In this document: positions 45,693-57,507 of the stretch, one piece after another
Layout of the letters: each line of letters begins with the position of its first letter
Position numbering within the stretch: position 1 is the stretch's first letter
Origin: Ophiodon elongatus
Taxonomy: Eukaryota > Chordata > Actinopteri > Perciformes > Hexagrammidae
DNA length: 64,000 nucleotides
Direction of reading: 5' to 3'
Assembly: GCA_016806645.1 (NCBI GenBank)
Contig: JACSYO010002158.1
Coordinates: 1,525,748-1,589,747 of the forward strand
The notes under the pieces: generated by a model
What the model was told of the DNA's origin: nothing
Database searches by the model: none
What the model saw: only the letters and a program-made list of their open reading frames with translations
Position numbers and translations under genes: made by a program

Positions 45693-48600
45693 GTGAGTCG
45701 GTGACGTCACAGGTTGCAAAGGGATGTTCACCACAAGTCTATCTGCCTTCAATCCTCCATCATAGCGTTGTTCACTTGAAGTTGAATTTCTTTTAATCTG
45801 ACCAATATCACTTTTGGTATGGTATAGTAAATACAGGAGGAGGCAAAGTTCATTGCCCCAAATTGTTTAGCCAAAAAAAAAAATGACACAGTAAGATACT
45901 TTTATTATTTGGGAAATAACAAGGCAAAGCTGTAAACCTTTGTGTTACAAGTTTGAGATTTGGAACAGACATATCAGCTGTCAAGACGTTTGCAAGTTTC
46001 CATTCTTCAAGAGGAATTTAATGTCAACACCAAACCTTATTTTTCCATGTTCTTCTAATGATGTGGTCTTCTAACACTGAATTTGACTTTCTAGTAACAT
46101 TTGAAACATCAGGACCTCTCACAGTTTAGACTTATGACAAATAAATAGGAGTCCATGTGACTAATTTGTACTCACGGTTTGTCCATAAAACACACAGTGT
46201 CCCCAATTACCGCCTGCATTAAAGAACCGCCCTCACACTGTGTCTGTGCACATATCTGACTCACCCTCAGGGAGGTGGACTGGTTCTCTCTGGGCAGCGT
46301 GATCGGCCTCCTCTGCTTCGCCCCCTTCATCGTCTTCTACTTCGTGATGGCCTGCGACCAGTACCAGTGCTCCGTCAGCCAGCCCCTGTTGGAGTTGTTC
46401 CGAGGGGAGACCACGCTGCTCTCCATCTGGGCCCGGGCACCCTCCTTCACCTGGTCAGCTGCCAAGATATACGCCGTCTGGGTGGGCTTTCAGGTAAGGA
46501 GACGGAGAGTGAAGAGGAAGAAATGTGGGGGCGGTGGGCTGTCCATTGTCCTTTGTCTTTAGCTCTTGCTGTTGCGTCGTCCCTCAGATGTTCCTGTATA
46601 TGTGCGTTCCTGATGTGACTCATAAGTTTATTCCTGGCTACGTCGGTGGAGTGCAGGACGGAGCACGAACTCCTGCTGGTAATTAACACACACACACACA
46701 CACACACACTTTTATTCCACATTCATTACCAAATATTGTCTCTCACAATCCGCCTCCAGGCCTGATTAACAAGTACGAGATCAACGGGCTGCAGTGTTGG
46801 CTGATCACTCACGCTCTGTGGTACGCCAACGCCCAACACTTCCACTGGTTTTCTCCCACCATCATCTTCGACAACTGGATCCCCCTGATGTGGTGCGCTA
46901 ACATTCTGGGCTACGCTGTGTCCAGCTTCGCTTTCATTAAGGCCTACCTCTTCCCCACCAGCTCTGAAGACTGGTGAGTGCTGACACGCATGTTCAAGGA
47001 TTCAAGGGTCATTTATTGACCATCGTGCAGCGCGGGGATGCACAAGGGAACGCAGTAGTAGCCCGCTTGTAACACAACAAACACGGGACGAACACAACAA
47101 AAACAGTAGTGCATTACTGTACTGAGTTGTTTTTACATTCATCAGGGGCAATGTAAACAGCAGCAACAAAAACAATTCTTGGGTCAAATAATACGGCTGA
47201 CATCTTCACATTAAAAACTCGACATCGGGAAAACGTTGTCCATCAACTTTCACTGTGTTTGAGCACCAAGCATCATGATGTAAACCCAGAGTCCACCTCC
47301 TCTCGTCCCACCGGAGTCCTGCTCTAAAAAACAACAAATTAAGACAAAAAAATGCAGCAAAATTCATGGGTGCCACCGGCTTAACCAGCTGACTTGTCTA
47401 GAAGATGGAAACGTTGTCTATGTCTGCTGATAATATCTTAGAGGTAAACTATGTCTTAGGTATTAGTACACAACTGTATCAGCTTGTTTTCTCCTCCCTT
47501 TCTTTTGTGATTCTGCAGCAAGTTCACGGGGAACGTCTTCTACAACTACATGATGGGCATCGAGTTCAACCCGCGCGTCGGCAAGTGGTTCGACTTCAAG
47601 CTCTTCTTCAACGGCCGGCCCGGCATCGTGGCCTGGACTCTCATCAACCTGTCCTACATGGCCAAGCAGCAGGAGCTGTACGGCCACGTCACCAACTCCA
47701 TGATGCTGGTCAACGTGCTGCAGGTGAGGCGCAACGAGGGCGCTTCGTAAGCCAGCGACCCGCGTCCCGATTCCCGCGGGGAAGCCCGACGGGCTGCAGA
47801 ATGGAAAGCGTAGAATGTAGATGTTCTATGACGCTCAACTCCTTCGACCTTCATCACGTGTGACCGTCGAGATTTCTTCGTGATATGTCTCTCCTCGCAC
47901 ATGTTGCATAACTTCAGCGACTCTTGAGCTTTACATCTTTCACCTGAAATGTGAAGGTTGTGCTTAGATGTGCAAGAATCCTTCCTAATCGATTACCGTT
48001 CAGCATCGACCGCTCACTGTTACAGATTAGGGCTGAGCGATTGATTGTTTAGTTTTATACGAATGAGCTGATATCGATTCTTAAAATCCAGAGAATCAGT
48101 GGGCTGAACAGGTAAGATCAACCAAAATATACTATAAGTATTAAGACAGGTACAGCCGGTAATCCCCGGGATCTGCTTCATGAATTCTTGAATAGCGAGC
48201 AAACAGGAAATTATCATAATTAATATTAGACTTTCGAAATCGGAGGGGAAACATATAGTGTTGAGAAAAATAAATTAACAGCGGCAACACTTTTGGGATA
48301 GCACAACAAAAGGACCACAGGCTAACAATAGGTTTAGAAAATGGACACAGCAACCATAACAGTTCACCTTTCATTCAGTGTCATGGTGGAGCATGTCCTA
48401 GGCCCGTTTAAAAAGTGCATTATATTATACAGCCCCATCAACCATAAGTGTTCATCATTAAGTTTACGGTCCTCTGCTCCGAAGCTACAGTTTGAGTTCA
48501 ACGTGATCCCATCATTCTTTTTACACGCTGCTCCTCGAGTCATAATAAAAACAGGCAAATTGGGTCTTTTTTTTTTTTTTTTACTTTCTCGTAGGCTGTT

Positions 48601-49450
48601 TATGTGCTGGATTTCTTCTGGAACGAGGCGTGGTACCTGAAGACCATCGATATCTGCCATGACCACTTCGGATGGTATCTGGGCTGGGGAGACTGTGTGT
48701 GGCTGCCATACCTCTACACACTGCAGGTAAAAGACATACGCAGAACACATGTGCAGAACACACGCAGTAGACATTATGTCGTAAATTATGTCTTAAATTA
48801 TCCTTCGTGGCCTTGTGGGTAAAAACCTGTGTCCAGTCTGTCAACTTGTAGCATGTGAATGAAATGAAAGTAAAATAAATAATGCAGTGTGTTTTAGTGT
48901 GTTGTACTCTCTAAGGTGGACATTCAGATAAAGTCGTAATGAGTGACAGCAGGTGTAACTACATGAATGTGTCGTGGCTCTCCAGGGCCTGTACCTGGTG
49001 TACCACCCGGTCCAGCTGTCCAACGCCCACGCCCTGGCCGTCCTGCTGCTCGGCCTCGTCGGGTACTACATCTTCCGCTCCACCAACCACCAGAAGGACC
49101 TGTTCCGGCGCACGGAGGGCTCCTGCTCCATCTGGGGCCGGAAGCCGGCGCACATCGAGTGCTCCTACCGCTCGGCCGACGGCGGCGTCCACCACAGCAA
49201 GCTGCTGACCTCGGGCTTCTGGGGGGTGGCCCGCCACCTCAACTACACGGGCGACCTGATGGGCTCGCTGGCCTACTGCGCCGCCTGCGGCTTCGGCCAC
49301 GTCCTCCCGTACTTCTACATCGTGTACATGACCATCCTGCTGGTGCACCGCTGCGTGCGCGACGAGCACCGCTGTGGCAGCAAGTACGGCAAGGACTGGA
49401 AGCGCTACACGGACGCTGTGCCTTACCGACTAATTCCCGGGGTGTTTTAG
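45604..49450 (+). CDS. dhcr7: 7-dehydrocholesterol reductase, complete gene (7 coding exons)
   Basis: The spliced product is 472 residues (human about 475) and is intact, with all junction phases consistent. The enzyme sits in the endoplasmic reticulum membrane and uses NADPH to reduce the C7-C8 double bond of 7-dehydrocholesterol, giving cholesterol. It therefore also limits the pool of vitamin D3 precursor. Family marks seen: QWGRAWEVDWFSL near residues 25-37, several hydrophobic membrane segments from residue 39 onward, GIEFNPR at 219-225 with GRPG at 238-241, WNEAWYLKTIDICHDHFGW in exon 7, GVARHLNYTGDLMG near 398-411, and the C-terminal HRCVRDEHRC...KYGKDW block at 439-456. Arg225, Arg239 and Arg401 correspond to human residues changed in Smith-Lemli-Opitz syndrome (R228, R242, R404), and all are kept. 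Introns range from 80 to 871 bases. Likely controlled by SREBP (see promoter). Confidence 0.97.
46271..46493 (+). CDS. dhcr7: dhcr7 coding exon 2
   Basis: Acceptor TCACCCTCAG, donor CAG then GTAAGGA. The 223 bases complete Trp30 and encode residues up to Gln104. It starts EVDWFSLGSVIGLLCFAPFI, covering the first membrane segment, then the FVMACDQYQCS loop and APSFTWSAAKIYAVWVGFQ. Phase is 1 base carried in, 0 out. Confidence 0.96.
46588..46678 (+). CDS. dhcr7: dhcr7 coding exon 3
   Basis: Acceptor GTCCCTCAG, donor G then GTAATTAAC. The 91 bases encode MFLYMCVPDVTHKFIPGYVG then GVQDGARTPA and one base of Gly. The downstream intron is only 81 bases and starts with a (CA) array of about 26 bases right after the donor. 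Confidence 0.95.
46760..46973 (+). CDS. dhcr7: dhcr7 coding exon 4
   Basis: Acceptor CCGCCTCCAG, donor GACTG then GTGAGTG. The 214 bases encode residues 135-205, including LINKYEINGLQCWLITHALW and the SPTIIFDNWIPLMWCANILG membrane segment. It ends inside the Cys206 codon (TG/C). Confidence 0.96.
47001..47175 (-). repeat. SINE-like fragment in dhcr7 intron
   Basis: In the intron between 46973 and 47519, ATTCAAGGGTCATTTATTGA and CCATCGTGCAGCGCGGGGAT resemble the TTTATTGTCACTGTGCAGC-type ends of short fish retroposons. The match is short and imperfect. Confidence 0.3.
47519..47723 (+). CDS. dhcr7: dhcr7 coding exon 5
   Basis: Acceptor TGATTCTGCAG, donor CTGCAG then GTGAGGC. The 205 bases encode Cys206 to Gln274: CKFTGNVFYNYMMGIEFNPR followed by VGKWFDFKLFFNGRPGIVAW. 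This is the most conserved core of the sterol reductase family and matches the first family signature (GIEFNPR). It contains Arg225 and Arg239. Confidence 0.97.
48595..48726 (+). CDS. dhcr7: dhcr7 coding exon 6
   Basis: A 20-base T run and TTTCTCGTAG precede the exon; CTGCAG then GTAAAAG follows. The 132 bases are 44 whole codons: AVYVLDFFWNEAWYLKTIDI then CHDHFGWYLGWGDCVWLPYL and YTLQ. The His/Asp/Trp-rich stretch is part of the sterol and cofactor pocket in the family. Confidence 0.97.
48986..49450 (+). CDS. dhcr7: dhcr7 last coding exon and stop
   Basis: Acceptor GTGGCTCTCCAG. The 465 bases encode residues 319-472 and a TAG stop at 49448-49450. It holds the membrane segment ALAVLLLGLVGYYIFRSTNH, FRRTEGSCSIWGRKP, GFWGVARHLNYTGDLMG and the C-terminal signature HRCVRDEHRCGSKYGKDW, ending RLIPGVF. 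Most third codon positions are G or C, much richer than the other exons, which creates long spurious ORFs on the opposite strand. Confidence 0.97.
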   Translation, partial: GLYLVYHPVQLSNAHALAVLLLGLVGYYIFRSTNHQKDLFRRTEGSCSIWGRKPAHIECSYRSADGGVHHSKLLTSGFWGVARHLNYTGDLMGSLAYCAACGFGHVLPYFYIVYMTILLVHRCVRDEHRCGSKYGKDWKRYTDAVPYRLIPGVF

Positions 49451-49457
49451 AGCGAGA

Positions 49458-49536
49458 GGGGTGGAGGAGGGGGGGGGCGGAGAGGTAGGGTGGGGGTTAA
49501 TATCATAAAAGATACAGAGTTAGAATGGGGGGGGGG
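49458..49536 (+). other. dhcr7: G-rich runs at start of dhcr7 3' UTR
   Basis: Within 10 to 90 bases of the stop codon are GGGG, a run of nine to ten G, GGG, GGGGG and a second run of ten G. In the transcript this is potentially G-quadruplex forming. Confidence 0.6.
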
Positions 49537-52500
49537 CAAAGGTAAACACGAGGGGTGTGTTTGTGTTTTATGTGGATCCAGGATACACCACACTGAGCAT
49601 TTGAACAACACACTTCATTCATTCTGAAAGTTTCATGTGTTTCCAGTACACGTGCAGCCAGATGTACATGTACATGTACACTGTATGTGGCGGTACAGAC
49701 AGGTTGTTGTATATTCCCCTGCCGTAGGTAGTGTGATACACCGGTCTGCTGCTTACATTATGCTGTGAGCAGTTACCTCAGTCAAACACATTTTAACAGT
49801 ACAATATATCTTATACATATATATATATATATACTAGGACCAGGCACAACTTAAACCAGGAGCCAACATCAGGAAGAGATCTGGTCTGTGGTGGACCGTC
49901 GTCTACGTCAAAATCCAACCCCACAGGTCATTTATAGCTGCGGCCCATTACGACCCATATTTACGTTTCTAGTCCCGTTTAGATTTGAGGACGTGTTGAC
50001 CTCCTGCCATGATGCTCCTTTGCTTTGCTTGGTATTAGAGGGTAGCAGCAAAGAACCTACGTGGTCTCATGGGCTGGAGGACGTGTTCATTCCTCACAAA
50101 GCTGTGACATTCCCATGGTGCATTTTGTCGGTTTTACAGTCATTTAGCAGCTTCCACTTTCTCAAATATGAGAATTTGACGTTTTTCTGTCTTATGTCTT
50201 TGTAAATTCATCACCTGTCAGGATTGCTTTTGGCTGATGTTCATGAAAATCGAATTAGACAACAGCACTTAGCACTCAGGTAACCTACGAGGAGAGCTTT
50301 TCATTACTCTCTGCCTTTTCACACTAAATGAGTGATTATACATGAATAAGTAATATATTTATGAATCAATATTGACTCTAATGTTTTGCTGTTGCCCGGC
50401 TGGCTTTAATGGACCAAATGTGATTGATGGCTCGGCGGACAAGACCCGCCTCATAAAAGCTGTGATGTAATGTTTGTTTAAAGGTCCTTTTCCCACCGGA
50501 CTGCCGGTGGGCGTTGTTGCCGGAGGTCCGGGTTGGTTGGTAACTGGTCCGGTCTGGTCCAGCCTCGCTATCGACTCACAGACCAAACAGTTTAGATTCT
50601 TTCGCTGAGCCTGTGAAGTGTTCTGAAACGTGACCATTACAAGTTAGTTGGATGTTTGTATTTGCTTTGTGTTGAACCAACATGTTGAGTAGATCAGCTC
50701 TTTGCTGGTAGAAATGTCCCACACCTGTTCTTATTTCCTCATGCCAGCACTGCCTTTCTTATGAAGTAAAAAAACAAACTCTAATTTTTTTACGACTCTT
50801 TCTTTTCTTCTATTTTCACACATGCAGTTAGAGAGGGGGGAGGGGGGGGGGGGGCAAGGGTCAATTTGAGATTTTGAATGTGAAGGCCGAGGCAGCTCAT
50901 AAACAGTGCACCGTGGGTTTGAAAGAGCACACGAGGCGAGCTGCTGTTATTTCTAGTGTTCAACACTAGGGGGCAGCAGATGACAGTTAATACATACAGA
51001 GAGAGTTGTATTTGTACACATATTTTCAGAGTCGGAGTGGGTCTACCTAAAAGCAGGAGGTACACATAATCAGTCCAGTGAGATCAGGATGTGGTCATGT
51101 ATCGTTAGCCCACTTCAAATAGGAAACCAACCCTGACTAACCATTCCTAATTTAGTCAATTCATAACCAAACCACTGCATTATTATATTAATGCACTTAC
51201 TCTTTTTTTTTTTTTTTTTTTTTACAAACACTTGCTGTTTTATCAACATTATTTAGTTTGAGTAGTGCTGCGCTCAAAATCACAACATCTCAGCGGTTAA
51301 TACAAATTTAAGTTTGCATCCGCACACAGCCCTCTTTAATTTGATTTGCAATATTTTGACAAACTACAGGCCAAAAGAATTATTAACTCAGTCAACTCTG
51401 AGTCAAAGTGTACCATAAAGCCCAGAGATCCCTGATTTGAGGAGGTTGGAAGGACAATTTGTACACCAGAAAAGGAAATGAACCCCTTGGATACACAACA
51501 TATATAACGAAAATACTTATTCCTGTTTATGAAGATCGTGTGACATGATCCAGAGCTCCAGAACAGCTTCTAAATTGTTCTCCCAACTCTCTGAGGTCAG
51601 TGATGGATGTTGAACCCGAACGTGTCACTTAAAAAGAGGATGAAATTCTGCTCGCAACGTTGATATCACATCCAAAATACATTTTGAGGCGGAGCAGAGA
51701 AGATAAAGACGCTGCCATATATGATTTAACAGCTTGTTCTCAAGTGTTTTTATTAACCCCCCCCTCCTCCACGCCCCCCCTGTGGGCCCATTACGCCACG
51801 AGAGCACCGGCCTGCTCCCTGAACCTCCCCATCAGCGGAGCCCCTATCACTGTAATGATACACGTTATGGATGTAAATCAGTTATGATAATGGAAGACTC
51901 ATTGATCCCCACCCCCCCCACCCCTCGCCTTTGTTCAACGCTAACGCGATATGCAGCGGGTTCACTGCATTGCATTACACGGAACCAAATCACCAATCAC
52001 TCCGGCCCCCGAGTGAATTGATTCCCAAACCATCCCTGAAGGCGAGGAAGTGTCTATGGAGATGGAAGGGGCTCTGCTGTGCGGCGGCCGGGTCCACTCA
52101 TAACCCGGTTGACTAATAGCTCCCTTTGAAAGAAGTGGGTAACCGAAGAGGGGGACGATCGCTTTGCGACGACGCTAAAAGCTCGGCTATTGAATTGTGT
52201 GGGGGATCACGCACCCTTCCGTAGAAATGTCCAGCGTGCACAATAACCATATTGTGGAAGGCCCCCTTTTTTTTCTGCAGCTGCGCATTCATCTGTAATG
52301 AGGGGCAGGTGGGGGTCAGGGAGAGAGAAACTTGCGCCAGCAAAGTCGGGAGTCAGTCGAGAGAGAGAGAGAGAGAATGAGAGGCGAGGGGAGAGAGGAG
52401 GAGTATGTGGGAAGCACAATGGGATACTTGGGGGAGTTGGTGCCACTCCACAGCTACAGTTGGCTTGATTTCCCGAGAGGCCAAATTAGTTTTTATTGGA

Positions 52501-52954
52501 AGCTTGAGGGCGTGGGGGGGTGGTGGTGGGGGGGGGGTGGTTAAGAGACTTGTGGGTGAGGGTCGTAAGACCGGGAGGAAAGGGGCACCTCGGCGGGGAG
52601 GCGAGTACATGATTTGTCAGCAAAATTGCGGGCACCCGCCGATTTCACATGTACCACATAAAGTACAGCAGAGCTCGACAGAGCATTCCAGGCCCTGGTA
52701 ATCACAGCGCGGTGAGCGAGGTCAGATGGACCGCCTGCTCGTGGTTTGGTGGCCAAGGAGCAAATTCCAGCTGCCACAATGTTGATTTCTTGTGCTTGGG
52801 TTTGACTGTTATATTTATTGCGAGTGTGTCTTTATTGAATTTCTTATACTCCAACAGCGTAGCAACAAAAGCAGTCCCTCGTCGTCCTTTTGTTCCGAGC
52901 CACGCGAGCAGGCACGGGGTCTGTCTGACACTCAGTCGGCCCACCGCTTTGTCT

Positions 52955-53395
52955 CCAGACTCGTATATCTCAATAACCGTTTGATGGATTGCCGTGAGAT
53001 TCCGTGCAGACATTCATTCCGGGCGACGTGTGCGACAGGCGATCCCCTGACTTCTCCTCGTGCTCCACCATGAGGTTGACATTTGTGGTTAAGAGTGACG
53101 CGTGTACCACAAGTATTGAGTGGACTGCCAAGACCATTTCATGTTACCCTCAGTCCTTTGCTAGCCTTTCAGATAGCACCATCAGTGGTATCATTTTCCT
53201 GTTGTTTTATTTTAAAACTAAATGTCGGCCAAACTAATCTCTTCCCCAGCAGCTTCAGTGCTGATTAAAAAAAAAAACTGTCAGCATGCAAACACGCCTA
53301 TTTAAGATGCTGGCAAACACCGTGAGTATGTTAGCTTGCTGATGTTAGCATTTAGCTCAAAGCACCGCTGTGCCAACGTGATTTATTCTACTTCC
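52955..53395 (+). repeat. GCTAGCATGCTAA-type teleost interspersed repeat, copy 2
   Basis: Forward copy of the family at 3540-3930. ATATCTCAATAACCGTTTGA, TGGATTGCCGTGAGATTC, GATCCCCTGACTTCTCC and finally GATGTTAGCATTTAGCTCAA with AGCACCGCTGTGCC appear in the expected order. The middle differs (TGTTGTTTTATTTTAAAAC), suggesting a deletion or replacement. Confidence 0.6.
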
Positions 53396-54386
53396 CACTT
53401 CACCAGCCTCACATCTCTGTTTCCCTCATTGTACAACTGCCGGACAACAAAGAGTCACTCAAGTCGGCCTTTTTTTTTTCTTTTCTGTATTCTTCCACTG
53501 GCCCTCCTTCCTTCCTTTTTTTTTCTTCTCCTCTGACCTCTGACCTCAAGCCCGGTCTGTCCTGTTAGCTAATGGACGGATGAAACACCCAGAATGACCA
53601 TCAGACTAAACAAAGAGAGCCCCGCTAGCTTGATGCTAAAGGTCAGGTCCAAAACGACCAGATACAGTACCTGTTCCCCCTCAATCTGGCAGCAACTTAA
53701 ACTTTATGGCTCCAGACGGAAAGCTTCTATCTTCAGCCTGAAGCTAGACAACACGTCCCACCTAAACTCTTCAAAAACCTTCCTCTATTGTGCTCCTCCA
53801 GACGTATTGAAACAGGTCTTAAATTGAGAAAAGGGGTCCGCTAGAATAAGCTGACAGAATCCCACACCTACATTTTAGCCTTGACTCCTTGTAAGTCACA
53901 GAGAGAGTTGAATTAAAAAGGGATTAGGAGCAGGGAAAGAATTAGAGGGATTAAAAAGGATTCCCAGACTGTGCCACAAATCCATAGCTGATGTGGTAAA
54001 AATGATTGGTTGTAGATGCTACATCTCATATTAACAGGGCCTGTGGGGCGTAGAGGCACTCTCTTCACACATCAGCGGCCACAGCAGCAGCTCGGGCACC
54101 AAATCGCTCATATTTTACATGTTGGGAGTGTGGGAGTCAACGGCCCGACTTCCTTCTACTTCTTTTTGCGCTGATAGTCAGACTCCACTTGAGAGCAGCT
54201 TGAATCCCGCATGGCTAACGCTGAGCCAAATTGAGCCTGACAGAGGGGAGCCGCTGTGGCTGGAGTTACACTTATACACTGTTTACCGGATTATAGATGA
54301 TGCTGAGAGATCACCAGCATTGAAGTTCACCCCCGAAAACACAACCAGCGGGCAGAAGGAGTAAATTACTTCCACTGAACTCACAG

Positions 54387-54390
<4 letters not shown>

Positions 54391-54425
<35 letters not shown>
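54391..54425. repeat. (AC)n microsatellite
   Basis: About 17 AC units. Confidence 0.96.
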
Positions 54426-54427
<2 letters not shown>

Positions 54428-54817
54428 ATACACTGTGCAAGTGGTTTGTTTGACACACAGGGTTGCTTTGGGGACAGGCAGACAGACATGCGTCCGTGGG
54501 TGTGGCGGAATCGCCCGGGTGACAGCCAGTTGTCCAGAGGGTATGGGATGTTAGTTGGCATTGGACTCCAGGGATGAAGCTGCCAAACTGGGCAGAGCCT
54601 CAACACCAAGGGCCTCGCCAGGCCTCGCCCTACACCAGAATTTGGGATATTAGCTGGCCTGCCATTTGGTGGCAATGACAGCCGCTGACAGGAACTTGGG
54701 AGTCAGATTGATGGAAGTTCCAGTTCTCCAAGTCTCTAAAGCCTACTTGCTATTTTAAGCGGAATGGGAAATGTCTTTTTCCACATCACATCATGCTCAG
54801 AAAGTAGCGAAAGACAT

Positions 54818-56450
54818 CAAATGTGTGCTTTGCTTTCCATTCTCGCATTGGCACACATGAAGTCTGAAAATTATAATGGAGACTGATTTACCACTTGAAA
54901 ATATTTGTAATTTTTGATGTCTGAGAGAGAAAAGACAAAAGGAGCTTCTCCTTTCTAGCTTGCTCCCTTCATCACATGTCGATTGTTTGTGTGCTACTTT
55001 TTTAACATACTTCAGCCTCTTAAATTGCTTACCAGTTTGAAGTGAGGAGTGTGAAGTGGGTTAAATGACGAAGACCACCAAGGCAAACAAAACCATTTCT
55101 ATGGAAGAAGGGGGTCAAAATAGCAGTAAAAGTTGTTGATGCAACTTGAGAGACAAGACACAACTGTGTAACCCTCCCTGACCTCCGCCCCTGACCCCTG
55201 ACCTCCGTCCCTGACCTCTGTCCCTGAGATGAGTAAATCCAAATGCCACGGCGTCCTCATAGCGCCCGACTTCTCTCAGCCGATTACTGTGTGTTGAAGA
55301 GTTGCTGGACGAGCCTTGCACTTTCCCTTTATCAATTAGCTGACTGGTCTGAACCGGATCTGATTAAATACAAAAACAAGATTAAAATGTGTGCTTTGCT
55401 TTCCATTCTCGCATGGCACATATGAAGTTTGAAAATGCTAATGGTTACTGATTTACCTCTTGAAAATATTTGTAATTTTTGATTTCTGACAGAGAGTAGA
55501 CTAAAGCAGCTTCTCCTTTCTAGCTAGCGACGATGGATATACAACTGTGGCCGTCAGATTTGATCAGCCATAGCTGGATAATCTAACATGAGCTGGTTGA
55601 GAGCACTTGACGGCTACATGATGTGATATTGTGCTCAAAGACTGAGGCTGAAGCTGCGTGTTCCAGGCAAAAAAATCCCTCCACCAGTTTATGGTCCATA
55701 CTGTAGAGAAGACATGGAAACACAGAACCAACATTGTTCTTGTAAAGCAGCGTAGAGCTGGTCCATCTTCCTTTGATGATGATGATTCACATTTAACGGA
55801 GAAAATAAAGAGAAAAGGGTTTTGAAAGCTAACTTCACCGAATGTGGCAGGGGCTGCTGCGGTGTAAACTTCCACAAGTCCAAGACAGAAACCGGACAGA
55901 GCAACTAACGGCAGCCCACCACCAACGGTTACCAGAGAAACACCCACCTCTGTGTTGATCTGCAGAGATGTTTACGAGTAAAGGCTTCCCTTCATCACAT
56001 GGCGATTGTTTGTGTGCTACTTTTTTAACATACTTCAGCCTCTTAAATTGCTTACCAGTTTGAAGTGAGGAGTGTGAAGTGGGTTAAATGACGAAGACCA
56101 CCAAGGCAAACAAAAACATTTCTGTGGAAGAAGGGGGTCAAAATAGCGGTAAGAGTTGTTGATGCAACTTGAGAGACAAGACACAACTGTGTAACCCTCC
56201 CTGACCTCCGTCCCTGACCTGACCTCCGTCCCTGACCTCTGTCCCTGACCTCCGTCCCTGACCTCTGTCCCTGACCTGGACGGTTTTCCATTGTGAGTAA
56301 ATGAGATGAGTAAGTCTAAATGCCACGGCGTCCTCATAGCGCCTGACTTCTCTCAGCCGATTACTGTGTGTTGAAGAGTTGCTGAACGAGCCTTGCACTT
56401 TTCCTTTATCAATTAGCTGACTGGTCTGAACCGGGTCTGATGATAATTGA
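54818..56450 (+). repeat. local duplication, order A-B-A'-C-B'
   Basis: Module A (54818-54960, GTGTGCTTTGCTTTCCATTC ... GAGCTTCTCCTTTCTAGCT) recurs at 55385-55540. Module B (54965-55384, from CCCTTCATCACATGTCGATT to CTGACTGGTCTGAACCGG) recurs at 55990-56450 with few differences. Between A' and B' lies an unrelated 450-base segment C (55541-55985). Both B copies contain a CCCTGACCTCCGT/CCCTGACCTCTGT minisatellite, longer in the second copy (about 56193-56277). No gene is included. Confidence 0.8.
56193..56277 (+). repeat. CCCTGACCTC(C/T)GT minisatellite
   Basis: A 13-base unit repeats about six times, with one shorter unit (CCCTGACCT). The counterpart in the first B module (about 55172-55227) has about four units. 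The length difference between two otherwise similar copies shows expansion or contraction by slippage. Confidence 0.75.
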
Positions 56451-57476
56451 AGCGGCAGCAGCGCCTCACACAGCCTCTAATAGCTTTCTCTTTAATAAAT
56501 CACCATGGGCAATCACTCTTCCATTACCTTCGATCACACTCGCCGCAATCGCACAGCATTACATAGATTATACATTAGGAATCCAACCCCGTCTGCAGAA
56601 CCAGTACAACCAGAGGTTTTATACAACACAAAGCCCCGTGCGGAGTCAGGCATTTCATATGAAGGCTGTTCAATCAGGCCTTAAGTTGGCAGTCGAGCTG
56701 TGTTTTCTTGCTTTGCTTCTCACCTTAACCACGCCGCTCCCCCCCCCCCCCACCCCCGCCCCCGACCCCCCACGCTCGTTCTACTGTACGAGCCCATCTT
56801 GTTGCTGAGCCCAGCTCTTCCTCGCCACATTATTAGCTCTGACCTTTGCATGTCGGTTCCAGCGCTGGTGCCGAGCCAGAGAAACTCTGCCAGAACCCGA
56901 GCCAGAAATAAAGGGCTAACACATGTTGCTTTTTATGAACAGACCGGCCGCGGAACATACTTCTATAGGGATGAATACGGCTCTGTAGGGACTGCGAAAC
57001 CATGCGAGGCTCTCCACTAACTCACAGGGAGAGTCCATTCCCATCCACACCCTGCAGCTCTCCCTTGGTCGGATCATGAACTCTGTCTGTCTACGTGCCA
57101 CCACCACCACCACCCCCCACCACCCCATCCCTTCACAGCTCACTTATTCCCGTTCCCTTCTCTCCACCTTCATCCGGCGTGACAGCTCCGAACACATGCT
57201 CTCGTCCACACCCTGAATTCGACCTTGATCCCCCACTCTACTCCCCGCCGTCTACCGAGACCGATGGGGCGTCACGCTCCACGACTCCTCCTGTGTTGCC
57301 GGTATCATGATTCCTCCCCACGATTCCTCCACTCAGTCATCATCAGGTCACCTCTACTCCCCTTCCTCCTCAATGACAACTTATTGTTGTGTCCTCGGCC
57401 CATTTCTGCCTCCTCAGCAGCTTCCGATGTAAGTGGTCACCAGCGCGGTTGTTAACACTGTGCGTACCCCCCCCAC

Positions 57477-57507
<31 letters not shown>

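Noticed and set aside
46447..46722. 91-codon minus-strand ORF
   Set aside because: Antisense shadow of dhcr7 coding exons 2 and 3 plus the intervening CA array.
47405..47863. 152-codon plus-strand ORF over dhcr7 exon 5
   Set aside because: It reads dhcr7 exon 5 in the wrong frame and runs through both splice sites; the correct frame gives KFTGNVFYNYMMGIEFNPR.
48959..49369. 136-codon minus-strand ORF opposite dhcr7
   Set aside because: It lies exactly over the GC-rich last dhcr7 exon. It is the antisense shadow of a real coding exon and has an Ala/Val/Gly-biased composition typical of such shadows.
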